Assembly (NCBI RefSeq): GCF_000758665.1
Contig: NZ_CP009285.1
Span: 1,674,001-1,738,000, forward strand
Direction of reading: 5' to 3'
From: Paenibacillus borealis
GTDB taxonomy: Bacteria > Bacillota > Bacilli > Paenibacillales > Paenibacillaceae
Length of the DNA: 64,000 nucleotides
Positions within the stretch are counted from its first letter, which is position 1; every line of letters begins with the position of its first letter. Below the pieces are notes generated by a model that saw only the letters and a program-made list of their open reading frames with translations, ran no database searches and was not told the origin of the DNA. This document shows positions 16,642-24,822 of the stretch, piece by piece. The translations under genes were made by a program, and so were the position numbers.

Positions 16642-16828
16642 AGTTGTATTATGTACAATTAAAAACTGCGAAAAGGGGTGCTTCCGTCTTATAACTGCAG
16701 TCTGTACAACTAAATCCGCCCGAATCGGACAGAACCCGCTATAACCGGCATTTTAATTGTACGAAATACAACTAAACGGATCATTGGTTGTAAATCAGAC
16801 GAATTAGTTGTACAAAGTGCAATTAAGC
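16642..16828. repeat. Array of TTGTA-N5-TRCAA dyads followed by TAAA
   Basis: Four units: TTGTATTATGTACAATTAAA (16644), a degenerate one ending TGTACAACTAAA (16691-16714), TTGTACGAAATACAACTAAA (16757) and TTGTACAAAGTGCAATTAA (16808). Starts are 47-66 bp apart. The spacers differ from one another, and no reading frame is shared. The same unit recurs at 41899-42196. Confidence 0.7.
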
Positions 16829-16906
16829 ATATCGGGTATACCGTAATCCGATCACCGTAATCCGATCCGCAAACCTTCAGTACTGAATTACCCAAGTGGT
16901 TCTCTC

Positions 16907-17122
16907 TATATAGATTGAACTTGAAAATATACTAAAAGGGAAAAGTGGCGGAGGAGAATTTTGGAACTGTAGGAGCGACAGCGTCCGCCTTTGTCTGCGG
17001 ATTTCCACCGCGAACAGCGGGTTAGATTCAAGAAATCTGTAGACAGCAGCGGCCGGAGGGCCAAACATTCTTTGCAGTCACGGCAATCCCATAATAGAAA
17101 AAATACAAGTTCAAACTATATA
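16907..17122. mobile_element. MITE-like element with 17-bp terminal inverted repeats
   Basis: The ends are TATATAGATTGAACTTG (16907-16923) and, as reverse complement, TATATAGTTTGAACTTG (17106-17122): 16 of 17 bases match. The 216-bp element holds no gene. Its interior has GC-rich repeat-like sequence. Size, inverted ends and lack of coding potential fit a miniature inverted-repeat element moved by a transposase elsewhere; none is encoded in the window with matching ends. No clear target duplication is seen. Confidence 0.5.
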
Positions 17123-17141
17123 GGTTGAATCTGACGCTATG

Positions 17142-18074
17142 CTAGTCCAGCATAAATTCCCTGTATTTATCCTTACGGGGGTTGAGTACGAAGAGAATTC
17201 CGCTGGCGTAGCCGGAGACGGCGTTGAAATTCCGCTTCAAGGTAGCTTTGCCGGTTAGATACGTCAGCGTCCATAGCAGCGCGGCGTAATTCTTCACCGG
17301 GGCCTTGCGCAGATTGAGCAGGTAATAATGATTCACTGCAGTAGCCCGGGCCACCCGGCCTGCCTTGTCGCGGGAACTGGGTGACTCATGATGCATAATC
17401 TTCATCTCCGGATTGATCACAAGCTTGCCGTACCGGCTGGCCAGATGGCACATATAGATATCATCAGCCACCGCGTAGCTGGTCATCCAGGGATAAGGCT
17501 TCATATCCTGCAGTGCCGACGTCCGGAAGGACATATTGCAGCCATGGAAGAAATCCGTCTCAAAAATATTCTCGGTCTCCCCCCACAGCAGCAGGGAGCC
17601 AGCCAGTGTGCTTGCCGACAGCCTGCCGGGTGAAGCCGACATCTGGCAGGTCAGCCTGCCGAGCAGTTTGCCGGACCTGCTGCTGGAGAGGCCCTTGGCG
17701 ATGCCGCCTACTCCGGCAATGGACGGGTCCGAAGCATAGGTGTCCAGCATCCGGCGGATGTAGAGCGGATCATCCAGCTCCGCATCGTCATCGAAGCTGA
17801 GCAGAATTTCACCATCAATAAGACCCAGGGCTTCATAGCGGGAGAGCCAGACGCCGGGCTTAGTTTTGCGGTAATACCTGAGTTCAGCTTGAGGCAGACG
17901 CCCCAGCACTCTGCGGAAATACTCCAGCACCTTCTCCTCAATCTCGCCGTCATCCACAATCAGCAGTTCAATGGAAACATCCTCCAGCTCGGTCTGCCTG
18001 CCGATGGATTCTATGCACAGGGTCAGATCGCTGATCCGGTTGCGTGTAGGGATTACTATTGACAGATCATGCAT
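17142..18074 (-). CDS. Family 2 glycosyltransferase
   Basis: 310 residues from ATG 18074, chosen because GGGAGGAG lies 8-10 bases upstream; the open frame extends to 18134 without such a site. GT-A fold signs: LSIVIPTRNR at the N-terminus, the metal-binding acidic run LSFDDDAELDDP (about residue 100), and FFHGCNMSFRTSAL with AVADDIYMCH for the acceptor side. It transfers a sugar from a nucleotide sugar, probably to a cell-surface glycan. Divergently placed against a GT4 gene, suggesting a small glycan locus. No membrane segments are evident. Confidence 0.85.
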   Translation of the reverse strand: MHDLSIVIPTRNRISDLTLCIESIGRQTELEDVSIELLIVDDGEIEEKVLEYFRRVLGRLPQAELRYYRKTKPGVWLSRYEALGLIDGEILLSFDDDAELDDPLYIRRMLDTYASDPSIAGVGGIAKGLSSSRSGKLLGRLTCQMSASPGRLSASTLAGSLLLWGETENIFETDFFHGCNMSFRTSALQDMKPYPWMTSYAVADDIYMCHLASRYGKLVINPEMKIMHHESPSSRDKAGRVARATAVNHYYLLNLRKAPVKNYAALLWTLTYLTGKATLKRNFNAVSGYASGILFVLNPRKDKYREFMLD

Positions 18075-18250
18075 ACCGCTGACTCCTCCCGGGACGCCTA
18101 GACCGTCCGCTTTAATTTTCAATACAAGATGCACCGAAAGTACGTGTTAATCTAATTTTACTCCCCCTTTTGTAGGCCGTATATACCACTTTGGTTTACT
18201 TTTATTTAGCACAGTTGCGCTTATAATAGTATTAATTTCAGAATGTATAT

Positions 18251-18339
18251 GCTTACAAAACTTAAGCGTAAGCTTCCGAAGCTAGTTTTGTACGAAGTAA
18301 CATCTGAAGAAGCAACGCTTACAAAACTTTTAGGAGGGG
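18251..18339 (+). promoter_or_regulatory. Leader with competing hairpins before the GT4 gene
   Basis: GCTTACAAAACTT occurs twice (18251-18263 and 18317-18329). Between them AGTTTTGTA (18284-18292) is complementary over 9 bases to TACAAAACT in both copies. Pairing with the first encloses AGCTTCCGAAGCT, itself a dyad; pairing with the second ends four bases before AGGAGGGG, the ribosome site. The two folds exclude each other. Confidence 0.45.
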
Positions 18340-18344
18340 ACGTT

Positions 18345-19628
18345 ATGCATGTCGGAATCTTTATGCATACCAATTACTTTGAAGATTTCTTCGTAAAGGG
18401 TCTGGGTCTCAGTGAAGAGGAATATGTACATTCGTATCATAACGATTTTTCTTTCGACTATGCGCGTCTTCTGCAAACTAAGGGAATCCGCACAACCATC
18501 TACAATTTCACCAGAACCGGGAGTGAGGTCCGCACCTATCAGCATGGAATCGTGGATTGTACGATTAAGTTTATCCCGGTCGGCATGCTGTATAAGTGGT
18601 ATTCGGTCATTCCCTTATCCCACCGGACACCGATCGGCAAATTTGTCTCCCAATATGTATCCACGATTCAGAGAGACCTGTGTGATATTCTGCGCGGGGA
18701 CGGAATCAGCCTGATCTATGCCCAGGAATATGCTTCCGGACGCTTTGAGCGCCTGGCAGCAGCTGCGAAGAAGCTGAACATCCCGATCATTGCCGCTTAT
18801 CACGGGGGCAGTATACATAAGTGGATTCTGCCGATCAAGAAGCATACGCTTCATAAGGCAGCATTCATGACTACACTTAATGAAGATGAGCAGAAGAGCA
18901 TGGTGCGCCACTTTCCGCATCTGGAGGGGAGGATCAGGCTGCTGCCGAATTTCGTAAACTCGGAAATCTTTTACCGCCGGGATAAGAATGAGGCGCTGGC
19001 GGCACTGGGACTGGACCCCGGCTGCAGATATATCATTACCGTCGGACGGCTGTTTGAGCATCAGAAAGGGCATTCGCTGCTGGTGCAGGCTGTAGAGCAG
19101 CTGAAGCAGCATCCGGATCTCCGGATTCTGGTTGCCGGCGGCGGGCCGGATGAACAGAGTCTGAAGGACCTGATTCGGGCCAAAGGACTGGAGGACCGCT
19201 TCATTATGCTTGGCACCATCCGCAATAAGGATATGCTGGCCAGCTATTACAGCGTCTCCGAGCTGTTTGTGCTGCCTTCGCGTTATGAAGGGCTGCCGCT
19301 GGTTATCCTGGAAGCCGGGGCATGCGGTCTCCCGACAGTCGCTTTTAATGTGATGGGGGTCAGAGGCCTGGTGCGTCACGGGGAGAGTGGACTGCTCGCA
19401 GAGGGGCTTAGTCCGGATGAACTTGCTGCGTCTCTTGACCGGCTGCTCGTGAATCCGGATATGTGCAGGGAGATGGGGGCAGCTGCGCTGCAGATCGTCC
19501 GCTCCGATTATTCTGAGGAGATCATCGGAGCCCGACTCTACAATCTGCTGCAGGAGAGTTTGGGGCTTGATCCGTCCGCACCGCTCTTCGGTGACGGGTA
19601 TGCTCCGGAATTAACGGCCCCTTTGTAA
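18345..19628 (+). CDS. Family 4 glycosyltransferase (GT-B fold)
   Basis: 427 residues from ATG 18345, which has AGGAGGGG (18332-18339) in front; the open frame reaches back to 18243, but that part is leader. The C-terminal half shows GRLFEHQKGHSLLV, VAGGGPDEQSLK and EGLPLVILEAGACGLPTVA, the E-x7-E type nucleotide-sugar site of GT4 enzymes. The N-terminal half begins with VGIFMHTNYFEDFF and binds the acceptor. No signal or membrane segment. Together with the divergent GT2 it probably decorates a surface polymer or teichoic-acid-like glycan; the sugar is not inferable. Confidence 0.88.
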   Translation: MHVGIFMHTNYFEDFFVKGLGLSEEEYVHSYHNDFSFDYARLLQTKGIRTTIYNFTRTGSEVRTYQHGIVDCTIKFIPVGMLYKWYSVIPLSHRTPIGKFVSQYVSTIQRDLCDILRGDGISLIYAQEYASGRFERLAAAAKKLNIPIIAAYHGGSIHKWILPIKKHTLHKAAFMTTLNEDEQKSMVRHFPHLEGRIRLLPNFVNSEIFYRRDKNEALAALGLDPGCRYIITVGRLFEHQKGHSLLVQAVEQLKQHPDLRILVAGGGPDEQSLKDLIRAKGLEDRFIMLGTIRNKDMLASYYSVSELFVLPSRYEGLPLVILEAGACGLPTVAFNVMGVRGLVRHGESGLLAEGLSPDELAASLDRLLVNPDMCREMGAAALQIVRSDYSEEIIGARLYNLLQESLGLDPSAPLFGDGYAPELTAPL

Positions 19629-19681
19629 AGGGGGCTTATTGCCTGAACAGTTGCGACTGAGGATAGGCCTAAGAACAGCGG

Positions 19682-19739
19682 CATAAGTGCCCTGCACACC
19701 GCATCAAAAGCAGCTTGGTGCGGAGCAGGGCAACTTATG
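19682..19739. repeat. Long near-perfect hairpin
   Basis: Arms CATAAGT-GCCCTGC-ACACCGCA and the complementary TGGTGCGG-A-GCAGGGC-AACTTATG make a stem of more than 20 pairs with a short loop. It is not followed by a T tract, so it is not a standard terminator, though it could protect the 3' end of the GT4 transcript. Confidence 0.6.
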
Positions 19740-19990
19740 GAATAGCTGGCGCCGTGTTTCAGCGCCGGAGTTTCTCCATCAGCATATCGCCGATATACTG
19801 AGCAAGTGAATACATAAATAGCTACGCCGTAAGCGCGGTACATAACCGATCTGCGTATTATCCGCCCTCCCCCTCTTGAAAATGCCGCTCATCTCCACTA
19901 TATAAACCTGTCTTCTAATCACTTTCTAAATAACGGAATGATCCGTGAGCATGGGCAGAACGCCATTTGCTGTCCCGGCAGAAAGTTTGT

Positions 19991-20019
19991 TTGTAATTTT
20001 CGGTTTTTAACTATATAAT
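19991..20019 (+). promoter_or_regulatory. SigA-type promoter of the DsbA-like gene
   Basis: TTGTAA (19991-19996), 17-bp spacer, TATAAT (20014-20019). Confidence 0.65.
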
Positions 20020-20092
20020 AGTAAGTGACATGCGAAACGTCAATTTATAGTATTGCATTTTTTGCATCCATTACATTTCAGGAGGAATTCCC

Positions 20093-20815
20093 GTGAGAAT
20101 AGATATATGGTCTGATTATGCCTGCCCGTTCTGTTATATCGGCAAAAGACGGCTGGAGCACGCGCTGAGCCAATTCCCGGACCGTGACAAGGTAGAGGTC
20201 GTATTCCGCAGCTTCCAGCTGGATCCGAATGCGCGCACCGATGAAACGAGAGATATTCACGAGATTCTGGCTGCCAAATATGGCATGACCCGTGACAAGG
20301 CTAAAGCTACGAATGCGCAGCTTGCCGAACAGGCGCAGGGTGTAGGCCTTGAGTTCAACTTTGATACGGTCCAGTCGACCAATACGTTTGACGGCCACCG
20401 CTTAAGCCATTTCGCTGCTACCAAGGGAAAAGCCCCACAAATGACCGAACGGCTGCTGCGTGCCTATTTCACCGATTCGCTGAATCTCGGTGACCGCAAG
20501 GTGCTGGCTGAGCTGGCCGCAGAGGTCGGACTCGATCAGGCTGAAGTTACTGCGGTGCTGGAGAGCGATGCTTATCGTGATCAGGTGAATGCAGATATTG
20601 ATGCGGCCCGGCTGCTGAATATCACCGGCGTGCCGTTCTTCGTCTTCAACAACAAATACGCGGTGTCCGGCGCACAGCCGGGTCCGGTATTCACTGAAGT
20701 TCTGGACACCGTATGGGCTGAAGAGCAGAATACTCCTGTGCTTCAGGTAGTCGGCAAGCCGCAGTCCAAGGCAGCAGATGCTGACGGCTGTGATGACGAC
20801 TCCTGCAGCATCTGA
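20093..20815 (+). CDS. DsbA-family (FrnE-like) thiol oxidoreductase
   Basis: 240 residues, GTG start behind AGGAGG (20082). The N-terminus IDIWSDYACPFCYIGKRRLE is the FrnE/2-hydroxychromene-isomerase-like branch of the DsbA fold, with the CPFC redox pair and the family's cis-Pro segment in NITGVPFFVFNNKYAVSGAQP. No signal peptide, so a cytosolic disulfide reductase/isomerase linked in other species to oxidative-stress resistance. The tail ends in DGCDDDSCSI, which adds two Cys; similar tails occur in FrnE homologues and may act as a second redox centre. Confidence 0.9.
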   Translation: MRIDIWSDYACPFCYIGKRRLEHALSQFPDRDKVEVVFRSFQLDPNARTDETRDIHEILAAKYGMTRDKAKATNAQLAEQAQGVGLEFNFDTVQSTNTFDGHRLSHFAATKGKAPQMTERLLRAYFTDSLNLGDRKVLAELAAEVGLDQAEVTAVLESDAYRDQVNADIDAARLLNITGVPFFVFNNKYAVSGAQPGPVFTEVLDTVWAEEQNTPVLQVVGKPQSKAADADGCDDDSCSI

Positions 20816-20898
20816 GGAGGAGTCTTGTGAGCTAGGCTGGATCCTGCGTCCGCAGTAAATAGAGCGCCCAAGCCGGGCAAAAGCACAGCATTTCCGGT

Positions 20899-20970
20899 AA
20901 ATAAGATCGCTGGTGTCCGTTACGCCGCTGCGAACGGCAGCTTTTCACGAATTAAGAGCTCTGGTGTCCG
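20899..20970. repeat. Two direct repeats around CTGGTGTCCG
   Basis: AAATAAGATCGCTGGTGTCCG (20899-20919) and AATTAAGAGCTCTGGTGTCCG (20950-20970) are about 51 bp apart; a more decayed AAATAGAGCGCCCAAGCCGG lies at 20857. Non-coding. Confidence 0.5.
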
Positions 20971-21051
20971 CATGGCTTAGATTCCAGCAGCTATCCGGCC
21001 CGCTGCGGATTGCAGCAAGCTGCCCGCCAGGCTAACAACACGGCAGCACAT

Positions 21052-21092
21052 AAATAAGCCGCTGCATGGAATTTCCATGCAGCGGCTTATTT
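21052..21092. terminator. Bidirectional terminator between dsbA-like gene and oleate hydratase
   Basis: A 20-bp perfect stem around a single T: left arm AAATAAGCCGCTGCATGGAA, with A/T-rich outer ends on both strands. Confidence 0.85.
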
Positions 21093-21191
21093 CGATTGTA
21101 AGATGTGCAGATCAGTCAGCTTTCACCCGGCATCACCGGCAGCAGCCCGCTTCCCTGTCCGGCCAGCAACCCCGGACACTCGGCGAGTCTG

Positions 21192-22772
21192 TTATCTGAA
21201 CGAAGTCACCAGGCTCGATAACAGCGTGCGCACATCATGCTGGTATTCCTTGATCGGCTCGACCGGACGGTTTATGCCGAACAGGGTGTAGACGGCAATT
21301 CTGGCTGCACGGACCGAATATTCTTCCGTGAAGACCACATCGTCCGGGATTTCGCAGTATTGGCCGACAAAGGCAAGGTTGGTGGAGCCTTCAGGCACAA
21401 CCTGCGGCCGGTCGCTGTTCAACCGCGGCATGAACTGGGATGTGATGTACGGCATCATACAAGGGATGCAGTTGGCGGTAGCCATGATTTCTTCCTTATG
21501 CGCCTCGAAATGGAGATGGCCAATCAGCTCCTGCATGATCTCTTCGCCGGTACAGTCGCACATTTTCTTGTGCACATAATCGCCGACTTTGTCCGGATAC
21601 AGTCCGTAACCCCAAAATACTTTGACGTGTTCCGGCTGGTTGCGGAAATGCGGCTGGAAGGCCAGGACGACGGACATCAGCCAGCTGGAGTCCTTGAAGG
21701 TCACGAGTGCGCCGGTACCCGCCCGGTTGCGGGTGAAGTCTTCCATCAGGTCGAAGAACTTCGAGTCCTGGAAGGTGACCGTGAAGGATTCCCATTTGGA
21801 CTCGTCCACATGATCGTCGAAGGACGAAGGATTGCCGAGACCCGGCTTCTTGGCGGCGATGTTCTCCCACAGCTTCCATGAGCTGCCTTTGCCGTTCAGG
21901 CGCGGCGCCGAGGTCATCGATCCGAGGCTGGAGCCTTCGGTCATCGATCCGTTTGTGATAATCACACGGTCGCCTTCGTTAATCTCAATTACGTCTTCCA
22001 CCCCTTGGCGGACGACCTTCATTTTCGTAACCGTAATGCCGTCGCCTTCTTTGAATTCCAGATCAGTTACCGTACATTTTAGCGTGAAATCTACGCCGAA
22101 CGGCTCCAGATACTGGTGCAGCGGCAGAATAATCGAGTCGTATTGATTGTAAGGGGTGCGGGTTACACCTTCGAGCGTTTGAATTCTCGGGAATTCATGA
22201 ATGAAGCGGATCATATAGCGTTTCAGCTCCACCGCACTATGCCAAGGCTGGAAGGCGAAGGTGGTCGCCCACATGTACCAGAAGTTGGTGGTGAAGAAAT
22301 GCGGTCCGAACCAGTCGTTGATCCGTGCTTTACCCATTTTGGCCTCCGGAGTAATGATCAGCTTGCCCAGGGCCAGGCGGTCAGCCATATCGAAGCCCAT
22401 CGAATTGACGTCCTGAATCTCACCCTTGCTGTCGACCAGGCGGGCCTTGGAGCGGGTTGGATTGGCATCATCGAACTGGGTGATTTCTTCCCGCAGCGTC
22501 AACCCCGGCTGATCGATGGATGGAATTGTATTTAGAAGTTCCCATAAGTTCTCATAAGTTTCGTCGTTGAGCATCCGGCCGCCGCGGATCACATAGCCGT
22601 GCTCTTCACTGCCTGCACCGTCATTGCTGCCGCCGAGGATCTTCATCTCTTCAATAATGTGAATGTTCTGTCCGGGAAAACCACAGTCTCTGACGAGGTA
22701 TGCCGCACCCGCAAGTGATGCAATTCCGCCGCCGACAAAATACACCTGCTCGTTACCGTACTCTTTTTTCAC
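21192..22772 (-). CDS. ohyA: Oleate hydratase
   Basis: 526 residues from GTG 22772, with GGAGG nine bases upstream; the open frame continues to 22853 but without a ribosome site. This FAD enzyme adds water to the cis-9 double bond of unsaturated fatty acids, giving 10-hydroxystearic acid from oleate. Seen: the FAD motif VYFVGGGIASLAGAAYL at the N-terminus, the second dinucleotide region GGSNDGAGSEEHGYVIRGGR with the catalytic Glu loop, and the family's NYWYMWATTF-like segment (here NFWYMWATTFAFQPWHSA). Family members protect against antimicrobial host or soil fatty acids. A TetR-type gene lies directly upstream on the same strand. Confidence 0.95.
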   Translation of the reverse strand: MKKEYGNEQVYFVGGGIASLAGAAYLVRDCGFPGQNIHIIEEMKILGGSNDGAGSEEHGYVIRGGRMLNDETYENLWELLNTIPSIDQPGLTLREEITQFDDANPTRSKARLVDSKGEIQDVNSMGFDMADRLALGKLIITPEAKMGKARINDWFGPHFFTTNFWYMWATTFAFQPWHSAVELKRYMIRFIHEFPRIQTLEGVTRTPYNQYDSIILPLHQYLEPFGVDFTLKCTVTDLEFKEGDGITVTKMKVVRQGVEDVIEINEGDRVIITNGSMTEGSSLGSMTSAPRLNGKGSSWKLWENIAAKKPGLGNPSSFDDHVDESKWESFTVTFQDSKFFDLMEDFTRNRAGTGALVTFKDSSWLMSVVLAFQPHFRNQPEHVKVFWGYGLYPDKVGDYVHKKMCDCTGEEIMQELIGHLHFEAHKEEIMATANCIPCMMPYITSQFMPRLNSDRPQVVPEGSTNLAFVGQYCEIPDDVVFTEEYSVRAARIAVYTLFGINRPVEPIKEYQHDVRTLLSSLVTSFR

Positions 22773-22862
22773 TGATTGTCGCCTCCATAGGTTTGCTTGA
22801 TTGCTGTACCTGACCCGAGTGTAATATAGGCCCGTTATGGAAGGTATCATCAAAAGTCCGCG

Positions 22863-22907
22863 AGTGTATAAAATTTGGTCATATGGTGCAAAGTGTATAG
22901 TTTTTGG
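22863..22907. promoter_or_regulatory. Direct-repeat operator candidate upstream of oleate hydratase
   Basis: AGTGTATAAAATTTGG (22863-22878) and AGTGTATAGTTTTTGG (22892-22907): a 16-base direct repeat with 13 matches, spaced 29 bp, close to three helical turns. It lies between the TetR gene and the hydratase start. Confidence 0.5.
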
Positions 22908-22962
22908 ACAGGGAAATACCCCCGAAACATATTATTTCATTAAAAAAGCCGCAACCCGGAGG

Positions 22963-23541
22963 TTACGACGTCGTCTGTTCGTATTTATGCAGCGCCTTGA
23001 GGAAGTTCCCTTCGATCAGCACGCTGAGCTTCTCAATCATATGCTTCGGCTGATCCTTCATGCCGTCCCGCATCCACTGAATCACAAGTCCGGTGAAGGC
23101 CAGCGTGTAGAAGTTAGCGATAAATTGCTTATCCTCCAGCCTGACCTCCAGCCCGGCGGCCAGCTCGTTGATGACACCCATAATCAGATCATTCGTGACC
23201 TCATACAGATAAGCATCAAGATGCGCCCGTCCCAGGGAATCCAGTGTATTGCAGCAGAAAGCCTTGTTGCTCTCGATATAGCAGAAAATCCGGTAAAACC
23301 CGTCCGTCCACGTGCTGTAGCTGCGGTACTGTGCAATGCTCTCTACCGCCTCCGTCTTGTAGATCCAGCCCAGGAGGTCGAAGATATCCTGAAAATGATA
23401 ATAAAAGGTCTGCCGGTTCACACCGCAGTCGTCGACCAGGTGCTTGACGGAGATTTTGTTCAGCGGAATATGTGCCATCAGGTCTTTCAGGGAATGCGCT
23501 AGTGCATTCTTGGTCAGCAAGGAATTGGACATCAGGGTCAT
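22963..23541 (-). CDS. TetR-family regulator (DhaS-like), probable regulator of oleate hydratase
   Basis: 192 residues from ATG 23541 behind AAGAGGAG; ATG 23532 is possible, and the open frame to 23643 lacks a ribosome site. The N-terminus has the DhaS-type helix-turn-helix: LLTKNALAHSLKDLM, KISVKHLVDDCGVNRQTFYYHF. The C-terminal helical domain is the short type with WIYKTEAVESI. Members of this group regulate glycerone kinase or fatty-acid/dehydrogenase genes. It is upstream of the oleate hydratase on the same strand with a repeated site between them, so control of that gene by fatty acids is the natural inference. Confidence 0.85.
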   Translation of the reverse strand: MTLMSNSLLTKNALAHSLKDLMAHIPLNKISVKHLVDDCGVNRQTFYYHFQDIFDLLGWIYKTEAVESIAQYRSYSTWTDGFYRIFCYIESNKAFCCNTLDSLGRAHLDAYLYEVTNDLIMGVINELAAGLEVRLEDKQFIANFYTLAFTGLVIQWMRDGMKDQPKHMIEKLSVLIEGNFLKALHKYEQTTS

Positions 23542-23596
23542 CAGCTCCTCTTGTAATCCTGTATTGGGTGTAGTCCGGCAAAGGACAGCTTCCAGA

Positions 23597-23992
23597 TCAG
23601 CGTCTGCGCAAATATTGAACCAGCAGTCTGCTGCCTTCCACAATTAAACCCAGGACGAAACCACCCGCTGTGAACAAGAGAAAAGACAGAAAGCCCGCAA
23701 GATCCTCCCAGCCCGACATGTCACGGGAAGTGTAGATGAGCATCAGGCTGATCCCGAGCACAATTCCTGCGGTCGAGAAGACCCATACCAGCCTGGCGCC
23801 ATACCAGCCGAAGCTGTTAATAATGCCGGAGAGCACGATGGAAAGAGCAGCCCAGCGCAGTAGAATCAGAAGATCGAAGCCCTCGCCGAGCAGCACGAAC
23901 CGGTGCAGAACCAGCAGCAGCCACACAATCAGCGCGTAACTGATAGACCACCAGAGCCAGCGGCCCGTCCTTGCAGGAGGCAGAAAGTTCAT
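23597..23992 (-). CDS. Small four-helix membrane protein of unknown function
   Basis: 131 residues with four hydrophobic segments: WLWWSISYALIVWLLLVLHR, LILLRWAALSIVLSGII, LVWVFSTAGIVLGISLMLI and LAGFLSFLLFTAGGFVLGLIV. Ends in a basic tail (QYLRRR). I do not recognise a family. It lies 55 bases upstream of the TetR gene on the same strand and may be cotranscribed with it. Confidence 0.65.
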   Translation of the reverse strand: MNFLPPARTGRWLWWSISYALIVWLLLVLHRFVLLGEGFDLLILLRWAALSIVLSGIINSFGWYGARLVWVFSTAGIVLGISLMLIYTSRDMSGWEDLAGFLSFLLFTAGGFVLGLIVEGSRLLVQYLRRR

Positions 23993-24016
23993 ATGCAGTT
24001 CACCCCGCCCTAAGAA

Positions 24017-24532
24017 TTATACCTCCTCCAGTTCCCCGGCACTTTGCAGCAGGAACTTCAAAAGGTTCGGAATATCTTCCATCTGTTCTTCGGTGATTTG
24101 TCGTTTGAATTGCAATTCGATGCAGTTATTGTACGTATCGCCTTCCTGGCCGTAGCTGAAGCTGAGGGACTGGACAGGCTGGAAATCCGGCCCCCAGATC
24201 GTAGACAGAATCTTCTCAATAGCCGGACACTGCACGTTCACATCATCAATCTCCATATAAAAGCGTAATAGAAGAGTGCAGCCGGGATCGCTCCCCGGTG
24301 TTTCCAGAATTTCGTCGCCCAGATCCTTCACCGTGGATTGCAGCATAATTTCGGAGGTTACATTATTGCCTTCAGTCAATTTGAACGCGAGACTGAATTC
24401 CCGTGACATCAGTGCGAGGTTCAGCAAATCCGACCGGTCCGTCACGACAAGGATTCCATCCAGATTATCATAGTCGTAGATCTGGTTCTCAAAAGCAATT
24501 TTAATATTGTCAAAGACAGTAGGATGGAACAA
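24017..24532 (-). CDS. Hypothetical protein, acidic, 171 residues
   Basis: I do not recognise this protein. It is acidic, without signal peptide or membrane segment, with mixed alpha/beta character and a C-terminal helical ending (QMEDIPNLLKFLLQSAGELEEV). TTG 24532 is preferred because AGAAGGTG lies six bases upstream; GTG 24541 is in frame but overlaps that site. It is followed after 24 bases by the small membrane protein on the same strand, so the two may be cotranscribed. Confidence 0.6.
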   Translation of the reverse strand: MFHPTVFDNIKIAFENQIYDYDNLDGILVVTDRSDLLNLALMSREFSLAFKLTEGNNVTSEIMLQSTVKDLGDEILETPGSDPGCTLLLRFYMEIDDVNVQCPAIEKILSTIWGPDFQPVQSLSFSYGQEGDTYNNCIELQFKRQITEEQMEDIPNLLKFLLQSAGELEEV

Positions 24533-24603
24533 GAGCGGCACCTTCTCACGTTTCTCTGTATTGTACCATGATGCGGAAAAGAGTAAAAATTAAGAAAACA
24601 TAG

Positions 24604-24632
24604 TTGACAAGTAGGCATTATGTGAATAAGAT
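24604..24632 (+). promoter_or_regulatory. Promoter of the amino-acid ABC transporter operon
   Basis: TTGACA (24604-24609), 17-bp spacer, TAAGAT (24627-24632). The ~190-base leader that follows has no riboswitch I can identify; it contains a weak hairpin ending in TTTTT near 24757. Confidence 0.65.
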
Positions 24633-24822
24633 GATTACCACAGCATGTGAGGTTTTTGTAAGAATTTTAAATAGTTTGGCAGAATTGTACATAGGGCAAT
24701 CATATTTGCTCCCTAAAATCCAAAGGCGTCTTAAGCCGCCCATAAAGTGGGGTTTTTACATTTGAATAGTTAGTATTATCTGCGATCACGGGGGATATTT
24801 ATTTACAGACAAAGGGTTGTGA

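Larger units (their letters stand above)
16604..17141. other. Gene-free stretch holding a dyad array and a MITE-like element
   Basis: 538 bases without a plausible gene. The first part is an array of TTGTA-N5-TRCAA dyads; the second is an inverted-repeat-bounded element. Both are listed separately. Confidence 0.7.
19629..20092. other. Gene-free stretch with a long hairpin and a promoter
   Basis: 464 bases, no plausible gene. It holds the 58-base hairpin at 19682-19739 and the promoter of the DsbA-like gene at its end; the middle part shows nothing recognisable. Confidence 0.6.
20816..21191. other. Gene-free stretch with short direct repeats and a terminator
   Basis: 376 bases with no gene. 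Contains the CTGGTGTCCG repeats (20899-20970) and the bidirectional terminator at 21052. Confidence 0.6.

Noticed and set aside
16642..16828. A CRISPR array, suggested by regularly recurring short repeats
   Set aside because: Repeats are short dyads with variable bases and uneven spacing, and no cas gene is present.
24740..24770. A riboswitch or terminator in the leader of the amino-acid transporter
   Set aside because: Only a weak GCCCA/TGGGG stem with TTTTT is seen; no S-box, T-box or lysine motif can be recognised.
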